A stretch of DNA of 64,000 bases, from NCBI GenBank assembly GCA_016280395.1, contig JAEEGQ010000075.1, forward strand, positions 24,276 to 88,275, in the 5' to 3' direction. This document shows positions 45,364-54,289 of the stretch, piece after piece. Source of the stretch: Lachnospiraceae bacterium (GTDB lineage Bacteria; Bacillota; Clostridia; Lachnospirales; Lachnospiraceae). Below the pieces are notes generated by a model. The model was not told the origin of the DNA. It did no database searches and saw nothing but the letters and a program-made list of their open reading frames with translations. Position 1 is the first letter of the stretch. Every line of letters begins with the position of its first letter. A program made the position numbers and the translations under genes.

Positions 45364-46620
45364 TTACTTCATTACCACAGGATTTACTCCGATCGGCTCA
45401 AATATCCCTTTAAGTCCTTCCGTGATCCCGACGGTTCCGTCCTCAAATACAAATATCACTTCAAACCCGCCCACCAGGATGTTTTTTTCAAAATTCGCCC
45501 TTGGTTCACGGCTGGATGAGATGATGTTTATTTCCTCATAATGCGAGTATTTCCGGTACACTTCCATGGCTTTATCCGCTCCGGTCACAAAAAGCGCGGT
45601 CGAAAGCGCATCGCACATTGCGCCGTCCCGCCCTATGACCGTGACCGAGCTCAACCCGTTATTTACAGGCTTCCCGGTCTTTGGGTCAAGAATATGATGA
45701 TATCTCTTTCCGTCTTTCTCGAAAAATCTCTGATAAGTCCCGGATGTGACAACAGAGCAGTCCTTTATATCAACATACCCGATCTGGGATGAGGTGTCCT
45801 TCGGGTTCGCGATGCCAACCCGCCAAAGGCTTCCGTCAGGCTTTGTCCCGATGGCGCAGACGTTCCCGCCCAGGTTCAGCAGCGCGCTCTTAACGCCCCT
45901 CGACTCGAAAAATTCCGCGAGCTTGTCTCCGGTATAGCCCTTCGCGATGCAACCGAGGTCTATCGCAGCCCCTCTGAGCCCGCTGTCCGGACCTACCTTA
46001 GGATGAAAACCGATGCTATACTCGTTTTTATTGCCTTTCCGCAGATATACCGCATTCGACCCGGTGATCTTAAGTAATGACGATATCTCCTCCTCCGACG
46101 GCACGCGGTAATTACCTGTATCAAATCCGTAAAGCTGTGTAATGGGATATATCGCTATATCCAGTGCGCCATTTGTCCACTGGCTGTATTTAAGTGCCTT
46201 TTCGATCAATTCTCCGGTTTCTGTCGAAAGCTCAAAAAATCTCTCTTCATCAAGAAGGTCTGAATATCCCTCTCTGTTTTCCAGCTTTCCGTTTTCATTT
46301 GCTTTGTTTAATCTTGCCACCTCGCCGGTTGTTGCAGAGAACTTGTTTTCAAGCTCCCTTACGAGATCTTCCGCGTCTTTTGCGACAGCCTCGTCACCGT
46401 ATATCGCCATCTCCATGATCGTATCCATGGCGAAAAAGCTTCTTGCAACAGGCTCTTCACCGCGGCTCTTTGTACACCCGGCAGCAAAAAGCACAACAGC
46501 AAGAAGTGCGGCAAGCGAAGACATACGCAATACTTTTCGCGCTGCTCTCCCGGTCATTCTTCCGTTTTTCATTCTCATATTACTTCCCAATGGATTTCCC
46601 GCTCCTTTTTCAAGCTTCAT
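45364..46620 (-). CDS. apbE: FAD:protein FMN transferase lipoprotein (ApbE)
   Basis: The 418-residue product carries a lipobox (LFAAGC, after a 30-residue charged start) and the ApbE domain: FFAMDTIMEMAIYGDEA, SQWTNGALDIAIYPITQLYGF, AAIDLGCIAKGYTGDKLAEF, LLNLGGNVCAIG, HILDPKTGKPVNNGLSSVTVIG and DALSTALFVTG. The metal- and FAD-binding residues of these motifs are present. It transfers FMN to Ser/Thr of extracytoplasmic flavoproteins. Its acceptor (an FMN-binding-domain protein) is not in the window. It precedes the NusG-II and Gx genes across a repeat-filled gap. Confidence 0.93.
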   Translation of the reverse strand: MKLEKGAGNPLGSNMRMKNGRMTGRAARKVLRMSSLAALLAVVLFAAGCTKSRGEEPVARSFFAMDTIMEMAIYGDEAVAKDAEDLVRELENKFSATTGEVARLNKANENGKLENREGYSDLLDEERFFELSTETGELIEKALKYSQWTNGALDIAIYPITQLYGFDTGNYRVPSEEEISSLLKITGSNAVYLRKGNKNEYSIGFHPKVGPDSGLRGAAIDLGCIAKGYTGDKLAEFFESRGVKSALLNLGGNVCAIGTKPDGSLWRVGIANPKDTSSQIGYVDIKDCSVVTSGTYQRFFEKDGKRYHHILDPKTGKPVNNGLSSVTVIGRDGAMCDALSTALFVTGADKAMEVYRKYSHYEEINIISSSREPRANFEKNILVGGFEVIFVFEDGTVGITEGLKGIFEPIGVNPVVMK

Positions 46621-46710
46621 TTTACCTTTTGAATCCCCTTAAGTCAACAAATGTTGACCGGGGCCGGGCAGGCTGCTCTCGGAAAAGCTCTCAGAAAATC
46701 AAAAAAAAGA

Positions 46711-46739
46711 TGGAAAAACCGACAAGACCGTATTATAAT
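46711..46739 (+). promoter_or_regulatory. Possible promoter of the SulP gene
   Basis: TATAAT (46734-46739) with a weak TGGAAA (46711-46716) at a 17-base spacing; the leader to 46877 is about 130 bases. Confidence 0.45.
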
Positions 46740-46876
46740 GTTTTCCTTGTGAGACGCAATTCACCCACAGACACGGGGCCATGCCGCTAAACAGCATCAT
46801 GCCGGTAACGGCATTACCCCCTAAAAACACCGTTAACCCTGTAAAGCAGCATTAAATCGCATCAAAAGAGGAAAAC

Positions 46877-48556
46877 ATGAAAACACAGACATCCGAAAAG
46901 CCAACAAAAGAGAAGCTCAAACCGAAGCTCTTCTCGGTAATGAAAACCTACACCCCCGCCCAGTTCGGCAAGGACGTTATCGCGGGCATAATAGTGGCGA
47001 TAATCGCCCTTCCGCTCTCCATCGCGCTTGCGCTGGCCTCCGGCGTTGAGCCCGAACAGGGTATCTACACCGCCATCATCGCGGGCTTCCTTATCTCCTT
47101 CTTTGGCGGAAGCCGCGTACAGATAGCAGGCCCCACGGCTGCCTTTGCAACGATCGTAGCCGGGATAGTGGCAACCGACGGCATGGACGGCCTGATCATC
47201 GCAACGATCATCGCAGGCATCCTGCTGATCCTCATGGGCCTGTTCCGCTTAGGCTCGCTTATCAAATTCATCCCATACACGATAACAACAGGCTTTACGG
47301 CCGGTATCGCGGTAACGATCCTTATCGGACAGATAAAGGACTTCCTTGGGCTCACATACCCCGCCGACACCGCGACTATCGAAACCCTTGATAAACTCAA
47401 AGCGATCGCGCAGAATATCGGCACGATCAACTTCCAGGCACTTATCGTCGGCGCTGTCTGCCTTGCGGTCCTCATTGTCTGGCCTTTCATCAGCAAGAAG
47501 ATCCCGGGCTCGCTTATCGCTGTGTTTGTGGGCATCCTCATGGTCAAAGGCCTCAACATGAAGGTCAACACCATAGGCGACCTTTACACGATAAGCAACG
47601 CCCTGCCGACACTGCATCTGCCCGCAGTCACCTTTGCTTCTGTCCGTGCAGAGCTCATGAACGGCGTGACCATTGCTATCCTTGCAGCCATTGAATCCCT
47701 GCTCTCCGCAGTAGTTGCTGATTCAATGATCAACTCCCGCCACCGTTCCAACATGGAGCTTGTCGCACAGGGCATCGGCAACATCGGAAGCGCGCTGTTT
47801 GGCGGCATTCCTGCAACCGGCGCCATAGCCCGCACCGCTGCAAACATCAAGAACGGCGGACGCACACCGATCGCCGGCATTGTCCATTCCGTTGTCCTTG
47901 TGCTCGTGCTCGTACTCCTCATGCCTTATGCAGCTTTTATCCCGATGCCGACAATAGCCGCAATCCTCTTCATGGTTGCCTACAACATGTGCGGATGGCG
48001 TAATTTCGTACGGCTCTGCAAGAAAGCACCAGGAAGCGACATCCTCGTTCTTGTTCTTACCTTTGTGCTTACCGTTGTATTCGACCTTGTTGTCGCCATC
48101 GGCGTCGGAATGGTACTCGCGTGCGTACTCTTCATGAAGCGCATGAGCGAGGAAGCGGAGATCCACGGCTGGAAATATGCAGTTGACGAAAGCGACAGCG
48201 ATCCCGATGCTATCGAGCTCCGCGAGGTTCCTCACGAAGTCCGTGTTTACGAAGTTACAGGTCCCATGTTCTTTGGAGTTGCGGGCCTTATCTCACGCAT
48301 CACCGTAAAAGACTTCACAAAGGTCCTGATAATCCGCATGCGAGGCGTTCCGGCACTTGACGCAACGGCAGCCCAGGCACTTGAAGCGCTTGTGGACAAG
48401 TGTAAAGAACAGGGCGTTACCGTGGTCTTCTCGCACGTTAACAGCCAGCCGCGCCAGGTAATGGAGAAAGACGGGCTTGTTGACAAGGTCGGTGCGGAAA
48501 ACTTCTGCCCTCACATAGATGATGCCCTCGCAAGGGCAAAGCAGCTGATAGCCTGA
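46877..48556 (+). CDS. SulP-family anion transporter with STAS domain
   Basis: The 559-residue protein has 10-12 hydrophobic segments with SulP motifs: KDVIAGIIVAIIALPLSIAL, QIAGPTAAFATIV, ADSMINSRHRSNMELVAQGI and GGIPATGAIARTAANIKNGG. A C-terminal STAS domain (from about residue 435: RVYEVTGPMFFGVAG, RMRGVPALDATAAQALE) is complete. Members carry sulfate, bicarbonate or other anions; specificity is not evident. AAGAGGAAAAC precedes the ATG. Confidence 0.95.
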   Translation: MKTQTSEKPTKEKLKPKLFSVMKTYTPAQFGKDVIAGIIVAIIALPLSIALALASGVEPEQGIYTAIIAGFLISFFGGSRVQIAGPTAAFATIVAGIVATDGMDGLIIATIIAGILLILMGLFRLGSLIKFIPYTITTGFTAGIAVTILIGQIKDFLGLTYPADTATIETLDKLKAIAQNIGTINFQALIVGAVCLAVLIVWPFISKKIPGSLIAVFVGILMVKGLNMKVNTIGDLYTISNALPTLHLPAVTFASVRAELMNGVTIAILAAIESLLSAVVADSMINSRHRSNMELVAQGIGNIGSALFGGIPATGAIARTAANIKNGGRTPIAGIVHSVVLVLVLVLLMPYAAFIPMPTIAAILFMVAYNMCGWRNFVRLCKKAPGSDILVLVLTFVLTVVFDLVVAIGVGMVLACVLFMKRMSEEAEIHGWKYAVDESDSDPDAIELREVPHEVRVYEVTGPMFFGVAGLISRITVKDFTKVLIIRMRGVPALDATAAQALEALVDKCKEQGVTVVFSHVNSQPRQVMEKDGLVDKVGAENFCPHIDDALARAKQLIA

Positions 48557-48561
48557 TCAAT

Positions 48562-48672
48562 GGATCGAGTAGGCTGACTCCTACTCGATCCGACGGGTCA
48601 TCTCGCGTACGAAGTTCGCTCAATGACCGTTCACTCAGCCCTCGTCCAGCAAGCGAGCTTGCTGCCGAGGGC
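48562..48672. repeat. Intergenic block of three nested hairpins
   Basis: Stem 1: 48562-48573/48580-48591, a perfect 12 bases around GGATCGAGTAGG. Stem 2: GGTCAT/ATGACC (48596-48627). Stem 3: GCCCTCG and AGCAAGC arms pairing with GCTTGCT and CGAGGGC (48638-48672). GCCCTCGTCC is shared with the 24180-24215 region. It lies just after the SulP gene and before its terminator. Confidence 0.65.
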
Positions 48673-48695
48673 ATTCGCTTATCGCACAAAAGAAG

Positions 48696-48723
48696 GGCGC
48701 CGGTGTTAAAACCGGCGCCTTTT
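48696..48723 (+). terminator. Intrinsic terminator of the SulP gene
   Basis: GGCGCCGGT (48696-48704) pairs with ACCGGCGCC (48711-48719), followed by TTTT. Confidence 0.88.
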
Positions 48724-48782
48724 ATAAAGCGGTAATACTGTTATCTTATCCATATGCCCGTGGGGCAAGCTCGCTGCCCGGC

Positions 48783-50093
48783 TCACTTCATCACATTCTG
48801 CACACCGATAAAGAACGGCATTTTGGTCGTTTCATCATAGAGCATGTAAACAAACGGCCTGTCAAGCCTTACGACGGGTATCTCCTCTATCGGCATCGCA
48901 CAGCCATTATCCATTCCGACGACCGTTACCGCAGCAGCCTTTGTTCCCTTTTCATCAACTTCTATGTGTGTTTTGTGGATCACAAGGCCGATATAAAGGT
49001 ACGGATCTTCTTTTAAGCCCTCTTTCATCGCCTTGAAATCGGCTTCACCGGCTGCATCAAAAGCATCCCGCATCCCCATATCCTTCAGGATCCCGCTCAG
49101 TTCTATCTCAAAATCTGCCGTAAACTTCGGAATAAAAGTGTCAACACTCCTAAATTGCCTGTATTCCTGCATATTATCCGTCAGTCTGTCAAGGCCGGCC
49201 ACAACCTCGTTAACCGTATGCCCTTTGTCCGGGAGCAGCGCAATAAGCGAATAACGCCTGTCTTTGTAATATTTCCGGAAGCCCGACGCAATGTCCGTGC
49301 GGAAATATTCATTCTCCTGCGACGCCATAAACTCCGTTTCCGTCTTTGTTCCGTCGCTGTTGTAGAAGTCGCCCTTTGAAACAGCGCTTTCTTCATAGGG
49401 TTCTTCCCATTCCGCCTCAAAAACGATCGCATTTATAAGATACATGACCGCCCGCTCCGGGATCTCGTCAAGTATCTTCTTTATCATGGCCTTCGTATGT
49501 TCGCATACCCAGGCATTTATATCTTCGAGGGTTGTGTTGTCAAAGGCCGCTTTGTAAAGGGAAGCCTTGAATATATCGGCGTTTTTCTGCAGAAAATCCC
49601 TGTTTGGCACAAAATCCGGCCTGTCCTTGAACCATATCGAGTTGGCGGCCTTTAAGCATCCCGCCTCGTCCTCGTTTAACGCAGTGATAAGCGCTCCAAG
49701 CAGCTTGTTTGCCTCGCCGATCTTTAGCCCAAAGACCTCTTCCATCTGTCTTAAGGTCTCTCCGCCGGCTCCGTTGGCCGTCATCCCAAGTGCCATAAGG
49801 ACCGAGAGCGGAGAAACAAGCGTATTCCTGCCATCTTCAAGGCACTTTTTCAGCAAAGCCGTTCCAAAGGCATTTGCTGCGGAAAGGCTTGTCTTTTCGG
49901 GCACTCCGTATGCAACGGGTTCCGATGCCGTCATCCCCTCCATAAGATCGGTTGACCGCAGCGTAACAGGCAACTCAGGTTCATAGTACCTTATCGGTAT
50001 TTCCTGAGGCTCCGTCCTTTTCGCGCATGCAGGTGCGAGCACCGTTACCGCGCAGAGCAGGATACATATCATTCTTTGACTGATCTTCTTCAT
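48783..50093 (-). CDS. Serpin lipoprotein 2
   Basis: I chose ATG 50093 (MKKISQRMI), with GAGGGAACG upstream and a signal peptide; the frame extends 27 codons upstream. The 436-residue product has a lipobox-like LAPAC and a complete serpin fold (NTLVSPLSVLMALGMTANGA, KAANSIWFKD, YLINAIVFEAEW). The hinge DEKGTKAAAVT is intact. The reactive loop is five residues longer than in alpha-1-antitrypsin, with the scissile region around NGCAMP, so P1 is Gly or Cys by counting. It ends DRPFVYMLYDETTKMPFFIG. It lies directly downstream of serpin 3 on the same strand. Confidence 0.92.
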   Translation of the reverse strand: MKKISQRMICILLCAVTVLAPACAKRTEPQEIPIRYYEPELPVTLRSTDLMEGMTASEPVAYGVPEKTSLSAANAFGTALLKKCLEDGRNTLVSPLSVLMALGMTANGAGGETLRQMEEVFGLKIGEANKLLGALITALNEDEAGCLKAANSIWFKDRPDFVPNRDFLQKNADIFKASLYKAAFDNTTLEDINAWVCEHTKAMIKKILDEIPERAVMYLINAIVFEAEWEEPYEESAVSKGDFYNSDGTKTETEFMASQENEYFRTDIASGFRKYYKDRRYSLIALLPDKGHTVNEVVAGLDRLTDNMQEYRQFRSVDTFIPKFTADFEIELSGILKDMGMRDAFDAAGEADFKAMKEGLKEDPYLYIGLVIHKTHIEVDEKGTKAAAVTVVGMDNGCAMPIEEIPVVRLDRPFVYMLYDETTKMPFFIGVQNVMK

Positions 50094-50226
50094 ACTTGTG
50101 CGTTCCCTCTTTTCGACATTATGCCGGCACTGTGCAGGCCCGGCATTGCCGCTTTCTGTATGTCCCGGTAACACCGGCAGCCGTTTTTTGCCGCCGGTGT
50201 CCGGGTTATCACCATGAACGGTTGTA

Positions 50227-51567
50227 TTACAGATTATTTACGATACCGATGAAGAACGGCATACCGGTCTCTTCATCAAAAAGCATGTAAACAAAAGGCT
50301 TGTCGAGCACTACCGAGAGTACTTCGGGTTCGGGCATATAGGCCGTGCACTTTGCCATTTCAACCACTGTGGCTGCAGCTGCTTTTGTACCGTCGAATCC
50401 TACCTCGATATGGGTCTGGTGGATAACACGGCTGATGCAGATAGGATAATTGGACTGTGTGCATTTGCCGAGCTTTCCGAATTCAGCTGCGCCGGTAAAC
50501 GCCTTGGGCATTCCCATGCCTTTAAGGGTGTCTCCAAGCTCGGTCTTGTAATCGATCGTGAATTTAGGCATGGAAACCCTGACTTTCGCGTTGCTGCGTA
50601 CATCATTCAGATTGATGACGGTATCGGCAAGGCTTGCGATCACATCATCCGTTGTCTTGCCTTCGGAAGGAAGGAGTGCGATCATAGAATACCTGCCGCC
50701 CTCATAATACTTCTGGAAGCCTGTTGCAACGCCGGTCTTGATGTAATAATCCTCAAGACCCTTCATGTAATCCACGATGACGGTGTCACCCTTCTGATTG
50801 TTGAAAAGCTCCCTTGTCATGTCGCTCTCCGCAAATGCCTTCTCCCACTTTGCATCGAAGGCAAGTGCGTTAACAAGATACATGACTGCGTCAGGGTTGA
50901 TCTCGTCGAGGATATCCTTGATCATGCCCTTTGTCTTCTGCTCAACCCAGCCGTTGATATCCTTGAGGGTCGTATTGTCAAAAGGCGCCTTATAAACAGA
51001 TGCCTTGTAAATGTCGGCATTTGTCTGCAGGAAACCGGGTTCGGCCTTGAAATCGCTTTCGTCCTTGAACCAGATCGCATTTGCTACAGACAGGGTCTTC
51101 TCGTCTTTTGCAAGCGCTTCTATAAAGGAGCCGAGCAGCTTGTTGACCTCATCAAGCTTAAGTCCGAGAACATTTTCCATCTGCTCGAGCGTCTCGTTTT
51201 CCGCGCCGTTGGCTGTCATCGAGAGGGCGATCAGAACGGAAAGCGGCGAAACAAGCGTGTTCTCACCGGTCTTTGCGTTAGCCTTGAAAAGCTTTGTGGC
51301 AAAATCAAGCGCTTTCTTTAAGCTTGCTGCTTCAGCCTTTCCGTATGTGACCGTTGCCGATGCCATAATGCCTTCCATAAGGTCTGTAGAGCTCACCGTC
51401 TTTTTGTCACCTGCGGCAGAAGTCGGAGCCACAGGCGATACGCTGTTTGTGGGTGTTGTCGGATCATTGCCTGTCGGCGCGGTTTTTCCGCACGCAAGAA
51501 GGTTAAGCATGAGCACCGTACAGAGCAGGAGGCTTAAGATCCTTTTGATCTTCTTGTTTTTCTTCAT
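50227..51567 (-). CDS. Serpin lipoprotein 3
   Basis: I chose ATG 51567 (MKKNKKIKR), with GGAGAG upstream, four codons inside the longest frame. The 446-residue product has the lipobox LNLLAC, a Thr/Pro/Asn stalk, and a serpin domain (NTLVSPLSVLIALSMTANGA, SVANAIWFKDE, YLVNALAFDAKW). The hinge is FDGTKAAAAT: the usual Glu at P17 is Phe, the small residues are kept. The loop is six residues longer than in alpha-1-antitrypsin; the scissile region is around AKCTAYMP, with P1 Lys or Cys. It is the closest paralogue of serpin 2 and 134 bases upstream of it. Confidence 0.92.
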   Translation of the reverse strand: MKKNKKIKRILSLLLCTVLMLNLLACGKTAPTGNDPTTPTNSVSPVAPTSAAGDKKTVSSTDLMEGIMASATVTYGKAEAASLKKALDFATKLFKANAKTGENTLVSPLSVLIALSMTANGAENETLEQMENVLGLKLDEVNKLLGSFIEALAKDEKTLSVANAIWFKDESDFKAEPGFLQTNADIYKASVYKAPFDNTTLKDINGWVEQKTKGMIKDILDEINPDAVMYLVNALAFDAKWEKAFAESDMTRELFNNQKGDTVIVDYMKGLEDYYIKTGVATGFQKYYEGGRYSMIALLPSEGKTTDDVIASLADTVINLNDVRSNAKVRVSMPKFTIDYKTELGDTLKGMGMPKAFTGAAEFGKLGKCTQSNYPICISRVIHQTHIEVGFDGTKAAAATVVEMAKCTAYMPEPEVLSVVLDKPFVYMLFDEETGMPFFIGIVNNL

Positions 51568-51766
51568 TTTTCTCTCCATTTTCCCGGAAGTTTTCTTCCG
51601 TGTTTTTCATTTACACCCATAATACTGTCGGAAGATAAAAAATGTTGCAAAGAAAACCAACCCTGAGAAAAATATTTTGTGGATGTTTTTTATAGGATCA
51701 TCAAAGGAATTTCAAAGGTATGGAATCATAAGCAAACATAAGGGATTGTAACCGGCGGACCTGCGT

Positions 51767-52945
51767 TCAGCGATACTGCACGGCAGAGAATTCATCCATG
51801 AAGTTCCGTAATATCACGCTTCCGTTTTCCCTGTTCATACCGTAATATTTATAGAACCAGAGCGGTTCACGATCCCTGTTATCCATATTTATTCCATAAA
51901 GCGTATAGCTCTCCCCGTACCATCCCGCGACGGAAAGCGAATCCGGCACTAACCCGTGCGCTATCCGCATATCCTCGGAGAAAAGGAAGTACTGCAGATC
52001 CGGCTTTTTGGTCGTAAGAGCCCAGGTAACATCCGCCATATACCATTTCCCGTCAAGCTCCAATCCTGTCCACTCATGGCCTTCGTCCGTCATCGTGCCG
52101 CTTATGCCGTCAGCCTTTATGCCGCACTGCGAAAGCAGATAGATATAGACCGTGGATATCTCCCAGCAGATGCCCTTTCTCTCGGTAAAGCATCTGTATA
52201 CCGGGTCTTTGTCGAACTCATCATTGTGCAGATTGTACTCTTCATGATCATACACCCAGTTTCTCGCGATATAATCAAAGAGCGAGAGCTCGGCCTCAAA
52301 CTCCGTGTAATCGTCGCTGACAGCATCGTTAATGGCATCCGTCACCAGCTTTTCAAAGTTCCTTATCCTTTCCGCAAGATACTCCTTCGAAACCTTGAGC
52401 ACGATCTTCCCCTTGCCGTTCACAAAATGGTCGGGATCCTCGCATCGCTCTATGCAGTCCGTTGCAGGCGGGAAGAAACGGTCTATAAGTCTTGCTCCCG
52501 TGCACCAGTAATAGGCCTTCTCATTCGTACACTCAAAGTAGTCGTCGCCCGCCATCAGCGCATCCACCAGGTTATAGAAGCTCTGTGCGAAGCCGTCTTC
52601 GGCATATTTGAGCTCATGAAAATATCCGAAAACATGCGGATCCCAGGTTCTGTGGCCATTTTCGTTTGTCTCGTATGTCTCGCAGGGCCCGAGTATTTTG
52701 AGAGCCACATCCGGGTCCGTCATATCGGGAACAGGAGTCGGAGTCGGGGTGGATGTCGGGGTAGGGCTCGCTGTCGGGGTAGGGGAGGCTGTCGGGGTTG
52801 GAGTAGCCGTCGGAGTAGGGGTAACCGTCGGGGCAGCTGTCTTCCCGCATCCAAAAAGGCACAAAGCGGCCGCAAGAACAAGCAAAGCAAAGACAGCCCG
52901 TGTATTATTCCTTTTCCTGAGATTCTTCCTGTTTATAACACACAT
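51767..52945 (-). CDS. Transglutaminase-like lipoprotein with Pro/Thr stalk
   Basis: The 392-residue product has a signal peptide and lipobox LCLFGC, a stalk of repeated PTPT/PTAS units (near 40-70), and a C-terminal transglutaminase-like domain. The triad is visible: Cys in RKGICWEISTVY, His in DEGHEWTGLEL and Asp in WYMADVTWAL. Members of this superfamily act as peptidases or crosslinking enzymes; here at the cell surface. The ribosome site is weak. A terminator at 52988-53013 isolates it from the aldolase gene upstream. Confidence 0.85.
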   Translation of the reverse strand: MCVINRKNLRKRNNTRAVFALLVLAAALCLFGCGKTAAPTVTPTPTATPTPTASPTPTASPTPTSTPTPTPVPDMTDPDVALKILGPCETYETNENGHRTWDPHVFGYFHELKYAEDGFAQSFYNLVDALMAGDDYFECTNEKAYYWCTGARLIDRFFPPATDCIERCEDPDHFVNGKGKIVLKVSKEYLAERIRNFEKLVTDAINDAVSDDYTEFEAELSLFDYIARNWVYDHEEYNLHNDEFDKDPVYRCFTERKGICWEISTVYIYLLSQCGIKADGISGTMTDEGHEWTGLELDGKWYMADVTWALTTKKPDLQYFLFSEDMRIAHGLVPDSLSVAGWYGESYTLYGINMDNRDREPLWFYKYYGMNRENGSVILRNFMDEFSAVQYR

Positions 52946-52987
52946 ATTTCTTATTTCACTTTCAGAACTTCATTTTCCAAGAAAACA

Positions 52988-53013
52988 GCCGGTGTTCGCA
53001 AAAGAACACCGGC
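52988..53013 (-). terminator. Terminator of the aldolase unit (minus strand)
   Basis: GCCGGTGTTC (52988-52997) pairs with GAACACCGGC (53004-53013); read on the minus strand it is followed by TGTTTTCTT. Confidence 0.75.
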
Positions 53014-53044
53014 CGTAATAAGTAAATCCTGAGCTGTTTCCCGT

Positions 53045-53118
53045 GAGTCACAAGTGAGTCACTGAGAAACGACCCCACTGACTCATTTTTTGAGTCACCG
53101 GGAAACGACCCCACTGAC
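53045..53118. repeat. Two copies of a dispersed intergenic repeat
   Basis: GTGAGTCACTGAGAAACGAC then CCCACTGACTCA (53054-53085) and TGAGTCACCGGGAAACGACC then CCACTGA (53091-53118) are near-identical. The same element occurs at 24051-24076 and, more diverged, at 24312-24360. It lies between the aldolase stop and its terminator. Confidence 0.75.
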
Positions 53119-53122
53119 GCAT

Positions 53123-54091
53123 TTAAGCCTTGCCGTCGGAACCGAGTACGTACTTGATCTTGTGAGCAACCATGTCCTTAACGGCCTGACGAGCGGGCTT
53201 TAAGTACTGGCGGGGATCAAAGTGATCCGGATGCTCTGCAAAGTACTTGCGGATATTGCCTGTCATTGCAAGACGGATATCGGAGTCGATGTTGATCTTG
53301 CAGACAGCAAGCTTAGCTGCTTCACGAAGCTGCTCTTCCGGGATACCTACTGCATCGGGCATCTTGCCGCCGTAGGTGTTGACCATCTTAACGAATTCCT
53401 GAGGAACAGATGAAGAACCGTGAAGAACGATAGGGAAGCCGGGAAGGCGCTTAGCGCACTCCTTAAGAACGTCGAAACGAAGGGGCGGGGGAACAAGGAT
53501 GCCGTCTGCATTTCTTGTGCACTGTGCGGGAGTGAACTTGTATGCGCCGTGGGATGTACCGATAGCGATAGCAAGAGAGTCGCAGCCTGTGCGTGTAACG
53601 AACTCTTCTACTTCTTCGGGACGGGTGTAGCATTCTTTGCCGGCCTCGACCTTAACTTCGTCTTCGATGCCTGCAAGAGTACCAAGCTCTGCCTCTACTA
53701 CTACGCCGTGTTCATGTGCGTATTCAACAACCTGCTTTGTGAGAGCGATGTTGTCTTCGAAGGACTTCGAAGAAGCATCGATCATAACTGATGTGAAGCC
53801 GCCGTCGATACAGCTCTTGCAAAGCTCAAAGCTGTCGCCGTGATCAAGGTGAAGAGCGATCGGGATCTCGGGGTTCTCTTCAACCGCTGCCTCTACCAGT
53901 TTAACAAGATATGTGTGGTTAGCGTATGCACGCGCACCCTTGGAAACCTGAAGGATAACCGGGCTCTTCAGTTCGCCTGCTGCTTCGGTGATACCCTGAA
54001 CGATCTCCATGTTGTTTACATTGAAAGCACCGATAGCGTAACCGCCGTCATAAGCCTTCGCAAACATGTCTTTTGTTGTAACAAGTGCCAT
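53123..54091 (-). CDS. fba: Class II fructose-1,6-bisphosphate aldolase
   Basis: I chose ATG 54091 (MALVTTKDMF), with AGGATGG eight bases upstream. The 322-residue enzyme has the class II zinc and substrate motifs: LHLDHGDSFELC (catalytic Asp and zinc His), EAELGTLAGIED, GTSHGAYKF, LHGSSSVP and NIDSDIRLAMTG. It cleaves fructose bisphosphate in glycolysis. It has its own extended -10 promoter and terminator. Confidence 0.96.
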   Translation of the reverse strand: MALVTTKDMFAKAYDGGYAIGAFNVNNMEIVQGITEAAGELKSPVILQVSKGARAYANHTYLVKLVEAAVEENPEIPIALHLDHGDSFELCKSCIDGGFTSVMIDASSKSFEDNIALTKQVVEYAHEHGVVVEAELGTLAGIEDEVKVEAGKECYTRPEEVEEFVTRTGCDSLAIAIGTSHGAYKFTPAQCTRNADGILVPPPLRFDVLKECAKRLPGFPIVLHGSSSVPQEFVKMVNTYGGKMPDAVGIPEEQLREAAKLAVCKINIDSDIRLAMTGNIRKYFAEHPDHFDPRQYLKPARQAVKDMVAHKIKYVLGSDGKA

Positions 54092-54190
54092 TGTTATGTC
54101 CATCCTTTCAAACGGGATTTGTGTCAGAGCCGCGCCGGGAGCCGCTTTGCAAGACTGCGGGCAATGGATGGCGCACCCTGATTCCTGTTA

Positions 54191-54199
54191 ATTATACCA
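54191..54199 (-). promoter_or_regulatory. Extended -10 promoter of the aldolase gene
   Basis: On the minus strand TGGTATAAT forms an extended -10 element, about 100 bases upstream of the aldolase start; the -35 is poor, as is usual for extended -10 promoters. Confidence 0.6.
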
Positions 54200-54289
54200 C
54201 AATTTTCAAAAGAATAAAGACCTTTTTTTAGCGCGGAGAACTTTTTATCGGACGGGTCTGTCCAAAGCCCCTGTAAAGTACGCGTACCT

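Noticed and set aside
50410..51321. 303-residue open frame on the plus strand
   Set aside because: Antisense to serpin 3, which has a complete fold, lipobox and ribosome site.
51956..53032. 358-residue open frame on the plus strand
   Set aside because: Antisense shadow of the transglutaminase-like gene; its Gly/Arg run is the complement of the Pro/Thr stalk.
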